This document shows, in pieces, positions 52,884 through 59,511 of a stretch of DNA of 64,000 nt. Numbering within the stretch: position 1 is the stretch's first letter; every line of letters begins with the position of its first letter. The translations under genes and the position numbers were made by a program. The notes beneath the pieces are model-generated. The model saw nothing but the letters and a program-made list of their open reading frames with translations. It was not told the origin of the DNA and did not search any database. This stretch comes from Steroidobacteraceae bacterium (GTDB lineage Bacteria; Pseudomonadota; Gammaproteobacteria; Steroidobacterales; Steroidobacteraceae): the NCBI GenBank assembly GCA_041395505.1, contig JAWLAG010000002.1:315001-379000 (forward strand), written 5' to 3'.

Positions 52884-53444
52884 ATGGCCACTCGAACCCG
52901 CAGTGCGGCACGATGCGCAGGCGCCGTTGCAACTGCGCTCCTTTGCGCCTGCGCGGCGGCGCCGCAGACCCCGCTTGCCGAGCGACTCGATCCGTCGAGC
53001 GGCATGGGCCTCACGAGCCTCGCCGAGCCGCTGCAGTTGCTCGCCGGCGCGCCGCGCACGAGCGGGCGCGACCCCTTCGCCTACCTGGGGCCCTTCCAGA
53101 CCAATCGCATGGGTGAACGACACCTGTACCTGTGGGTGGCCCTGCCCGGCGATGGCGCGACCATCGAGCCCGTCACGCTGCGCTGCGGTGTCGTCGACTA
53201 CCCGCTCGCGTCATCGGGCGCCGACCCGCGACCCGATGCACTGCGCATGGCGCCCTACGCGGCCCCGGCACCGTGGAGTGCGATCAGCGTGCACGCGCTT
53301 CCCGATGAACTGCTGGCCTGCCTCGCCGACGGCGAGGCGATCACGCTCGAAGCCATGACAGTCACCGCGGGCAGCGAACGGTTTGCACGCACCAGTACGG
53401 CGCCCGAGGCGCGCCTTCGCGCCTTCTACGACGCCACGCGCTGA
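52884..53444 (+). CDS. Putative lipoprotein of unknown function
   Basis: The 186-residue product starts with a basic region, a hydrophobic stretch and LLCAC, a plausible lipobox with Cys near residue 22. The rest has no motif I recognise; FAYLGPFQTNRMGERHLYLWVALPGDG suggests a beta-rich domain. TATTGT (52872-52877) ends exactly 6 bases before the ATG at 52884, which favours this start over an ATG at 52863. Divergent from the L,D-transpeptidase, convergent with mltD. Confidence 0.6.
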   Translation: MATRTRSAARCAGAVATALLCACAAAPQTPLAERLDPSSGMGLTSLAEPLQLLAGAPRTSGRDPFAYLGPFQTNRMGERHLYLWVALPGDGATIEPVTLRCGVVDYPLASSGADPRPDALRMAPYAAPAPWSAISVHALPDELLACLADGEAITLEAMTVTAGSERFARTSTAPEARLRAFYDATR

Positions 53445-53479
53445 GGGACGCCGGGATGGCGCCGCGCGCGCGGCACCGA

Positions 53480-55762
53480 TCACGCGTCCGCGCTCCCGGT
53501 GGCAACGGTCTTTGGTATCACCAGCTGCATGCCGGCGCGCAGCGCGCCGAGGTCGATGTCGGGGTTGTACTGCTGCAGCAGCCAGGCCGGCAGGTAGCCG
53601 AACTTCTGCGTCAATGTCCACAGGCTGTCGCCGCGGCGCACGATGTAGATTTCGGTGCCCGCGATACGGTAGTCATTGAAAAACCGCGCCTGCAGACGGC
53701 TGTGATAATCGCGGCGGCGCTCCTCGAATACGCCGCGGGTGACCCGCGCGAAGTCGAGTTTGATGCGTCGACCGAGCAACAACGGTTGGCCGTAGCGCAG
53801 CTGGTTGATGCGCCGCAGCTGCGCCGCGGTCGTCTCGAGCCACTCGGCGTAATGCCCGAGCGTCTCCTCGCCGTAGACCCGCACTGAATCGTCTTCATCG
53901 ACGGCGAGATCCATGAGATCCACGCTCTGCGGCGTTTCCGTTGGTGGCCCCACCGAGGGCCCGAGTTCCGCCGCCTGGCCGGCACTGACCGGCTGGGCGT
54001 CACGCGCCACCTCGGCTTCGCGCGCCACGGCTTTTGCTTCGCGCACGGTATCGGCGGCCGCACGGGCAACGGTGATTTCGATCTCCGGAATCTCGCCGCC
54101 CGCGGCTTCGCCATCGCGCTCGCGCCTGAGCCTGGCAATACTCGCCGCCGGCGCCGTGCGGGTCAGCGGGCCGCCGCGCAACCAAGGCTCGGCAGGTGGC
54201 AATTCGGTTGCCGTGGTGCCGGCTGCCGATCCCTGGCCCTTGGGCGTTGCCTTGCCGGATGGCACCACGCTGCTCACGGCGCTGGCGGCGGTCTCGGCGC
54301 CGCTCGCGCCAGCTCGTGGCAGCGCCGCGGCGACAGCACTCGCGGCACGTGATGTCGTGGCCACCGGGGTCGCTGCGGCCTTGGCCAACAATACCGGCTC
54401 ACGCTCGGGCAGCTTCAGGAGCGCGCCGCGGCGCAGGATGGCGCGTCGCGAAATGTCATTGAGATCGGCGAGCTCGGCCACCGATGTGCCGTACTTTCGC
54501 GCGATGATGCCGAGCGTATCGCCACGACGGACCTTGTGGTATCGCGATTGCACCTGGTTCGCGAACAGCTCCTGCGGGAACAGTTTCTCGGCCAGCATCG
54601 CCGTGGTCCAGGGCCCGCCCTCGGCCGGCAGGCGCAGTCGGTAATCGCGCGGTACCAGGCGGCTGCCCCGCCAGACAGCGTCACGCAACCCGGGATTCAG
54701 TGCCCGCAGGCGCTGCTCGTCGAGCCCGGTTGCACGCAACAACGCGGCCGCAGGGACGAAGCCGGGTACCGCGACCTCGGTGAACTTCTGCTCCGGCGCG
54801 CGCTCGATATCACCGAAATACTTGCGCGGGTCTTCATCGATCGAGAGCGCGGCGAGGAATGAAGGATAGAAATTTCGCGATGCGAAACCGAATGTGCGGC
54901 TCTGGTAATTGCGTGCGATGGTGACGAAATCATCCGTGCCCATCTTCTGCTTGGCCCGGCGCATGCCCGCCGCGCCGTGGTTGTATGCCGTCAACGCGAG
55001 CGGCCAGCTGCCGAGCACGCGGTAGTTGTAGGCGAGCAGTTGCGCAGCAGCTTCCGTCGAGCGGTAGGGATCGAGGCGCTCGTCCACGGCATCATCGACA
55101 CGCATGTAGCGCCGGCCGGTCGAACGCATGAATTGCCACAACCCGGCTGCGCCGACCTTGGAATAGGCATCGGGATTGAAGGACGATTCCACGTGCGGCA
55201 GGGCCGCGATCTCGGGCGGCAAGCCGAGATTGGCCAGCGTCTCCGCGATATGCGTCTCGTAGGCGCCCGAACGCACCAGCCCGGCGCGAAAGCGATCGGC
55301 CTGGCCGAGCTGGAATCGTACCCGCTCGCGGGCGGCCTTGAGCTCGGCAACCGTTGCGCGCCCATGCCACAGCTCGAGCATGCGTCGCGCCGCGATATCG
55401 AGACCGGCGACCGCAGCGGCGTCGCCAAGCGTGGCGTCACCGAGGTCGATGAGCCGCTGCATCACCGCAAGATGGGTGTCGCGCGCCTCGTCGACTATTT
55501 TCTGACGGCCCGCCGGCGACATGTCGGCCGGGAAGCGCATTTTCTCGTAGACCACATCGAGGTTGCGCTCATCGTGGAGGAATCCCTCGTTGGTCGTGAT
55601 TTCGGTATAGACACGGATCCAGAAGTCGACGTCCGACTTGAGCGCCGCTGGCCGCGGAATGTCCGTGCCGGCTGCGGCAAAGTCCTGCCAGCCGATGAGG
55701 CAAGCGACCGCGATGGCCGCAAACCACCAAAAAGTCCTTGTTTGCTGCGTTGTCGGACGCAT
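53480..55762 (-). CDS. mltD: Membrane-bound lytic transglycosylase, MltD-like, with LysM domains
   Basis: Cuts glycan strands with formation of 1,6-anhydromuramic acid. The 760-residue product, long for MltD, has a signal peptide (about 1-31), an MltD-specific N-terminal helical region, and an SLT domain with catalytic E192 (PHVESSFNPDAYS), GLWQFM and AYNHG. One LysM follows (YHKVRRGDTLGIIARKYG), then an Ala-rich linker, a poorly conserved LysM-like region and a terminal LysM (IYIVRRGDSLWTLTQKFG). No lipobox is obvious, so anchoring may differ from E. coli MltD. Its products are AmpD substrates after import. Confidence 0.9.
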   Translation of the reverse strand: MRPTTQQTRTFWWFAAIAVACLIGWQDFAAAGTDIPRPAALKSDVDFWIRVYTEITTNEGFLHDERNLDVVYEKMRFPADMSPAGRQKIVDEARDTHLAVMQRLIDLGDATLGDAAAVAGLDIAARRMLELWHGRATVAELKAARERVRFQLGQADRFRAGLVRSGAYETHIAETLANLGLPPEIAALPHVESSFNPDAYSKVGAAGLWQFMRSTGRRYMRVDDAVDERLDPYRSTEAAAQLLAYNYRVLGSWPLALTAYNHGAAGMRRAKQKMGTDDFVTIARNYQSRTFGFASRNFYPSFLAALSIDEDPRKYFGDIERAPEQKFTEVAVPGFVPAAALLRATGLDEQRLRALNPGLRDAVWRGSRLVPRDYRLRLPAEGGPWTTAMLAEKLFPQELFANQVQSRYHKVRRGDTLGIIARKYGTSVAELADLNDISRRAILRRGALLKLPEREPVLLAKAAATPVATTSRAASAVAAALPRAGASGAETAASAVSSVVPSGKATPKGQGSAAGTTATELPPAEPWLRGGPLTRTAPAASIARLRRERDGEAAGGEIPEIEITVARAAADTVREAKAVAREAEVARDAQPVSAGQAAELGPSVGPPTETPQSVDLMDLAVDEDDSVRVYGEETLGHYAEWLETTAAQLRRINQLRYGQPLLLGRRIKLDFARVTRGVFEERRRDYHSRLQARFFNDYRIAGTEIYIVRRGDSLWTLTQKFGYLPAWLLQQYNPDIDLGALRAGMQLVIPKTVATGSADA

Positions 55763-55830
55763 TTACAGTGCCACCAGGAGATTCAACCCGCTGATTGTTG
55801 AGCGCAAAACCTGCCCTACCCGCGATTACG

Positions 55831-55953
55831 TGAAATGCCGAGGCCCGCCTATTGTCAGCAATTTTGACAGCTTGGCGTTGAAATGCCGCACATGACTTAA
55901 TGCGATCACGGCCGGGCGCGGACCTGGATCACGAAAATGCGCGGTGAAATGCC
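55831..55953 (+). repeat. Three direct repeats of TGAAATGCC upstream of the sigma-54 promoter
   Basis: Identical 9-mers occur at 55831-55839, 55879-55887 and 55945-55953, each preceded by G or T and the first two followed by G. They lie about 70-190 bases before the predicted start of the small RNA, the distance range where sigma-54 activators bind. A reversed partial copy, GGCATTT, lies inside the promoter at 56004-56010. Confidence 0.5.
55852..55870. promoter_or_regulatory. Inverted repeat, possible enhancer-binding site
   Basis: TTGTCA (55852-55857) and TGACAG (55865-55870) form TGTCA/TGACA arms centred about 163 bases before the predicted start of the sigma-54 transcript. The binding protein is unknown. 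Confidence 0.35.
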
Positions 55954-55996
55954 CATCGTTCCGCCGCAAGGGCGCTGCCGGCCCTGCGCGGCCCAT

Positions 55997-56013
55997 CTGG
56001 CACGGCATTTGCT
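55997..56013 (+). promoter_or_regulatory. Perfect sigma-54 (RpoN) promoter
   Basis: CTGGCACGGCATTTGCT matches every fixed position of the sigma-54 consensus YTGGCACGRNNNTTGCW, including GG at -24 and GC at -12 with correct spacing. Start of transcription is expected near 56024. Confidence 0.8.
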
Positions 56014-56023
56014 TCGTATCGGG

Positions 56024-56106
56024 GGAAACAAGAACAAGAAGAGTTACACTCCTCCACAAACAAGCAAGCGACCGATAGCCCCGCGACGAGCGGGGCTTCT
56101 TTTTTT
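56024..56106 (+). ncRNA. Candidate sigma-54-dependent small RNA (about 83 nt)
   Basis: Between the sigma-54 promoter and a strong terminator on the same strand there is no ATG and no sensible reading frame, so the product is probably a short non-coding RNA. Its 5' part has five successive AAN triplets (56027-56041), a pattern bound by the distal face of Hfq. A CTCCTCC stretch (56049-56055), complementary to Shine-Dalgarno sequences, follows, then a second A-rich stretch (56056-56068). Sigma-54-driven A-rich RNAs such as CrcZ in Pseudomonas and NrsZ are analogues in logic only; I do not recognise this sequence. Expression is untested. Confidence 0.65.
56077..56106 (+). terminator. Rho-independent terminator of the candidate small RNA
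   Basis: An 8-bp perfect stem AGCCCCGC/GCGGGGCT with loop GACGA is followed by TCTTTTTTT. There is no annotated plus-strand gene upstream within 2 kb, so it must serve a local transcript. Confidence 0.9.
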
Positions 56107-56108
56107 GT

Positions 56109-56139
56109 GGAAAAAAAAGGCAGTCTTGCGACTGCCTTT
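56109..56139 (-). terminator. Rho-independent terminator of the nrdJab operon
   Basis: A 10-bp perfect stem AAAGGCAGTC/GACTGCCTTT with a TTGC loop; on the minus strand it is followed by eight T residues. It lies 82 bases after the nrdJb stop, back to back with the plus-strand terminator. Confidence 0.88.
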
Positions 56140-56220
56140 AAGTAACACGCCAATCCCGTCAGGGCAGGGAACCAGGCGGGGAGCCCGGTGCTGGCGCGTT
56201 TTAACCGAGCAAGCGGCAGT

Positions 56221-56946
56221 TCAGCCGCATTTTGAGTCTCCGCAATTGAGGCAGGTCATGCAGCCGTCCATCATCACGACCGCGGCGGTGCTGCACTTGC
56301 TGCAAAGCTGGGCGCCATCCGGAAAATGCGAATCGGCGAAGGCATCGGTCTGTTTCTGACGCGCTTCGAATTCCGCACGCTTCTCCTGGACGAGTTTTTG
56401 CTGATGCTCATCGAGCCCCTGCTTGCGCATCAGGCCGATGAACTGCAGGTGCCGCTCGATGACATGGCCGAGTTCGGCGATGATCGAGGGCATGAATTTG
56501 CCGCCCGGCTGCCAGTAGCCGCCGCGCGGATCGAACACGGCCTTCAGCTCATCGACGAGGAAGGTCACGTCGCCGCCCTTGCGAAACACCGCGGATATGA
56601 TCCGCGTGAGCGCAACGATCCACTGGTAATGGTCGAGGTTCTTGGAATTGATGAAGATCTCGAATGGCCGGCGCTGCTCGTAGGGCGTGCCTTCGTTCAG
56701 CACGATGTCGTTGATGGTCACGTACATGGCGTGATCGGACACCGGCGTCTTGATCTTGTAGGTCGAGCCAACCAGCATCTCCGGCCGCTCGAGCTTCTCG
56801 TGCATGCGGATGACCTTGGCGGTATTGCCATCCTTGTCGCGCACGAGGTCCTGGTCGACGACCAGGGTCGGTCGCGCTTCGGCCTTCTCCTCGGGCTTCT
56901 GCACCCGGTATTTGACGATCTTCTTGTCGATCTTGATCGCGTTCAT
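56221..56946 (-). CDS. nrdJb: Class II ribonucleotide reductase, small C-terminal part NrdJb
   Basis: The 241-residue product corresponds to the separate C-terminal part of the B12-dependent reductase in species with a split enzyme. It has a TSCPD-like domain (SDHAMYVTINDIVLNEGTPY, PFEIFINSKNL) and a terminal cysteine cluster (CSKCSTAAVV, CMTCLNCGDSKCG) that probably binds zinc and relays electrons to the active site. It begins 2 bases after nrdJa. Confidence 0.9.
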   Translation of the reverse strand: MNAIKIDKKIVKYRVQKPEEKAEARPTLVVDQDLVRDKDGNTAKVIRMHEKLERPEMLVGSTYKIKTPVSDHAMYVTINDIVLNEGTPYEQRRPFEIFINSKNLDHYQWIVALTRIISAVFRKGGDVTFLVDELKAVFDPRGGYWQPGGKFMPSIIAELGHVIERHLQFIGLMRKQGLDEHQQKLVQEKRAEFEARQKQTDAFADSHFPDGAQLCSKCSTAAVVMMDGCMTCLNCGDSKCG

Positions 56947-56948
56947 GG

Positions 56949-59096
56949 TCAGAATTTTCCGTAGTAGCCCTCTTTGAGGGCATCGAAAAGGTTGGCGGCC
57001 GTGTGCAGTTCGCCGTCGTATTCGATTTCCGCATCGCCCTTGACTTCGATCTCCTTGCCGTCGTCGGTAGTGAAGACATAGGTCGTGTTCTTGAGGTCTT
57101 CTTCCTTGACCAGCACGCCCTGGAACGCCTCAGGATTGAACCTGAAAGTCGTGCAACCCTTCAGCTGCTTTTCGTGGGCATACAGGTAGATATCCTTGAA
57201 ATCGTCGTACTTGTAGTCCGTCGGCACGTTGGCCGTCTTGGAAATGGACGAATCCACCCACTTCTGCGCCGCGGCCTGGATGTCGACATGCTCGGTGGGC
57301 GTGACGTCCTCGGCGGTGGTGAAGTAATCGGGCAGCTGCTCGCCCGCTTCGCTGCTGCCAGGCATGGCGCGCGGATTGACCAGCTCGCGATACGCCAGCA
57401 GTTCGAAGGAGAACACGTCGACTTTCTCCTTGGTCTTCTTTCCCGGGCGGATGACGTTGCGGAAATAGTGGTGCGCGAACGACGGCTCGATGCCATTCGA
57501 GGCGTTGTTCGCAAGCGAGAGCGAAATCGTGCCGGTCGGCGCAATGGAACTGTGATGCGTAAAACGCGATCCGACTTCGGCCAGTTCGTTGACGAGCGCC
57601 GGCTCGACGCCGGCGAGCCGCTGCATGTAGCGGCTGTAACGGGCGTGCAGCTTGCGGCCCGGGATACGGTCGCCGATCTTCCAGCCGTCGCTCGCCATCT
57701 CCGGGCGCTTGCGCAGCATTTCCGCCGTCACCGCGAACTGCTCGTTCATGATTGGGGCGGGCCCTTTTTCGCGCGCAAGTTCGAGGCCCGCCTGCCAGCC
57801 GGCGACCGCCATCTCGCGCGAAACATCTTCGGTAAAGCGCAGCGCGTCGGCCGAACCGTACTTCATGCCGAGCAAAGTCAGCGTCGAACCGAGCCCGAGG
57901 AAGCCCATGCCGTGGCGGCGTTTGCGATTGATTTCATCGCTCTGGCGCGACAACGGAAGGCCGTGGATCTCGACGACGTTGTCGAGCATGCGGGTGAATA
58001 CCTTGACGACGTCGCGATACTCGACCCAGTCGAACTCGGCGAATTCGGTAAAGGGATGACGGACGAAACGGGTGAGGTTCACCGAGCCGAGCAGACAGGA
58101 ACCGTAGGGCGGCAGCGGCTGCTCGCCGCAAGGATTGGTCGCGCGGATGTTCTCGCACCACCAGTTGTTGTTCATCTCGTTGACGCGATCGATGAGGATG
58201 AATCCAGGCTCGGCGAAATCGTAGGTCGAGCTCATGATCAGATCCCACACGCGGCGCGCCGGCACGGTCTTGTAGATCTTGCAGGCGACGAGACCTTCGT
58301 CGTTGCTGACATAGCCCTCGCGGACGGGCCACTCACGCCAGATGAAGTGGCTGCGATCGGTCAGATCCGGTTGCTCGGCATCGTATTCGCTTCGCGAAAT
58401 CGGGAACGCGAGCGGCCAGTCGCCCCCTTCGCGCACGGCGCGGATGAACTCGTCGGTGATGAGCAGCGACAGGTTGAACTGGCGCAGACGGCCGTTCTCG
58501 CGCTTGGCGCGAATGAATTCGAGTACATCCGGATGGCCGACATCAAAGGTGCCCATCTGCGCGCCGCGCCGGCCGCCTGCCGAGGAGACGGTGAAGCACA
58601 TCTTGTCGTAGATGTCCATGAACGACAGCGGCCCGGAGGTATAGGCGCCGGCGCCGGTGACATAGGCGCCGCGCGGACGCAGCGTCGAGAACTCGTAACC
58701 GATGCCGCAACCGGCCTTGAGCGTGAGGCCCGCCTCGTGGACCTTGCCGAGGATGTCGTCCATGGAGTCGCGAATCGTGCCCGACACCGTGCAGTTGATG
58801 GTCGAGGTGGCCGGCTTGTGCTCGAGCGCGCCGGCATTGGAGACGATGCGGCCCGCGGGAATCGCGCCGCGGCGCAATGCCCAGAGAAAACGTTCATACC
58901 AGTGATCGCGCAACACCGGCGCCTCGACATCGGCGAGCGCGCGCGCGACGCGTTTGAAGGTATCGTCCATGGACTTGTCGATTGCGGTACCGTCCTTGGC
59001 AACCAGACGGTATTTCTTGTCCCAGATATCCAGTGAGGCTTCCTGGTACGCAATGGCGTTCACATCGCGCAGCTCGACCTTGACGACACTGTTCAT
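56949..59096 (-). CDS. nrdJa: Class II (adenosylcobalamin-dependent) ribonucleotide reductase NrdJa
   Basis: Reduces ribonucleotides to deoxyribonucleotides without oxygen, using adenosylcobalamin as radical source. The 715 residues have the barrel core motifs: NCTVSGTI near the N-terminal active cysteine, NPCGEQPLPPYGSCLLGSVN with the radical cysteine, and the PTGTISL block. Expression is probably controlled by NrdR from the promoter at 59299-59327. Its cofactor requirement matches the B12 uptake and adenosylation genes at 9-17 kb. Confidence 0.95.
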   Translation of the reverse strand: MNSVVKVELRDVNAIAYQEASLDIWDKKYRLVAKDGTAIDKSMDDTFKRVARALADVEAPVLRDHWYERFLWALRRGAIPAGRIVSNAGALEHKPATSTINCTVSGTIRDSMDDILGKVHEAGLTLKAGCGIGYEFSTLRPRGAYVTGAGAYTSGPLSFMDIYDKMCFTVSSAGGRRGAQMGTFDVGHPDVLEFIRAKRENGRLRQFNLSLLITDEFIRAVREGGDWPLAFPISRSEYDAEQPDLTDRSHFIWREWPVREGYVSNDEGLVACKIYKTVPARRVWDLIMSSTYDFAEPGFILIDRVNEMNNNWWCENIRATNPCGEQPLPPYGSCLLGSVNLTRFVRHPFTEFAEFDWVEYRDVVKVFTRMLDNVVEIHGLPLSRQSDEINRKRRHGMGFLGLGSTLTLLGMKYGSADALRFTEDVSREMAVAGWQAGLELAREKGPAPIMNEQFAVTAEMLRKRPEMASDGWKIGDRIPGRKLHARYSRYMQRLAGVEPALVNELAEVGSRFTHHSSIAPTGTISLSLANNASNGIEPSFAHHYFRNVIRPGKKTKEKVDVFSFELLAYRELVNPRAMPGSSEAGEQLPDYFTTAEDVTPTEHVDIQAAAQKWVDSSISKTANVPTDYKYDDFKDIYLYAHEKQLKGCTTFRFNPEAFQGVLVKEEDLKNTTYVFTTDDGKEIEVKGDAEIEYDGELHTAANLFDALKEGYYGKF

Positions 59097-59272
59097 GTTG
59101 TTCTGCGACTCCGCAAATCCAGACCTGCCAAAAACGGGAAAGTGCCCACCCCATCCACGTGCTGGGCGCGCGTCGATCAGGACTACTCCGTTCTTTGGGC
59201 GCTTTTGCAGCCACTGTCAGATGGCCGCCTCCCCGACTCCCCCCTGCACTCGATCAAGTTGGCCCGGCCGGG

Positions 59273-59288
59273 ACACAAGATCTTGTGT
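59273..59288. promoter_or_regulatory. NrdR-box-like palindrome
   Basis: ACACAAGATCTTGTGT is a perfect 16-bp palindrome that agrees with the NrdR box consensus (acaCwAtATaTwGtgt) except at the central t/a positions. It lies just downstream of the predicted nrdJa start of transcription. A weaker related palindrome (ACTCGATCAAGT, 59248-59259) is centred 27 bases further on, near the spacing of paired NrdR boxes. Confidence 0.7.
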
Positions 59289-59298
59289 TGGGTGGACA

Positions 59299-59327
59299 AG
59301 CGTAAAACTGCGGTCTGCGACCGTCAA
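59299..59327 (-). promoter_or_regulatory. Promoter of nrdJab
   Basis: On the minus strand TTGACG (59322-59327) and TACGCT (59299-59304) are separated by 17 bases; transcription would start near 59292, leaving a leader of about 195 bases that includes the NrdR-box-like palindrome. No riboswitch-like structure was recognised in that leader. Confidence 0.55.
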
Positions 59328-59405
59328 GGTAATATGACAGCCTTCGCCTGAGCAGTTTTTTCGCGCCTGTACATGGAGTTATGAAAAATCCTGCAGCGAT
59401 TCACC

Positions 59406-59419
59406 CGGAAATTTTTCCG
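59406..59419. promoter_or_regulatory. Inverted repeat upstream of the DegP-like gene
   Basis: CGGAAA and TTTCCG flank a TT spacer. It sits about 100 bases before the protease start in the 415-base intergenic region and could be an operator. No regulator is suggested by sequence. Confidence 0.3.
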
Positions 59420-59511
59420 TTGCCCGTGATCGGCCATACCCCCACATATTGTGTGCACCAGGAACCCACAGACCATCCACAGCTTGATCAGAGGGTAGAA
59501 TTTTCGCCGCC

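Noticed and set aside
55937..56359. 140-codon plus-strand frame across the mltD-nrdJb gap
   Set aside because: It runs through the sigma-54 promoter, the terminator hairpins and the nrdJb end; its product is an Arg/Lys/Pro-rich mixture, so the non-coding reading is better.
59439..59454. Second NrdR box candidate CCCCCACATATTGTGT
   Set aside because: Only the right half fits the consensus and it is about 166 bases from the good palindrome, too far to act as its pair.
59474..59482. DnaA-box-like CATCCACAG upstream of the DegP-like gene
   Set aside because: Only a partial match to TTATCCACA, with no cluster of further boxes, so an origin or DnaA control is not supported.
59461..59490. Possible sigma-E promoter for the DegP-like gene (GGAACCC then TGATC)
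   Set aside because: The -35 is imperfect and no TCTGA-like -10 occurs at 16-17 bases, so I did not annotate it.
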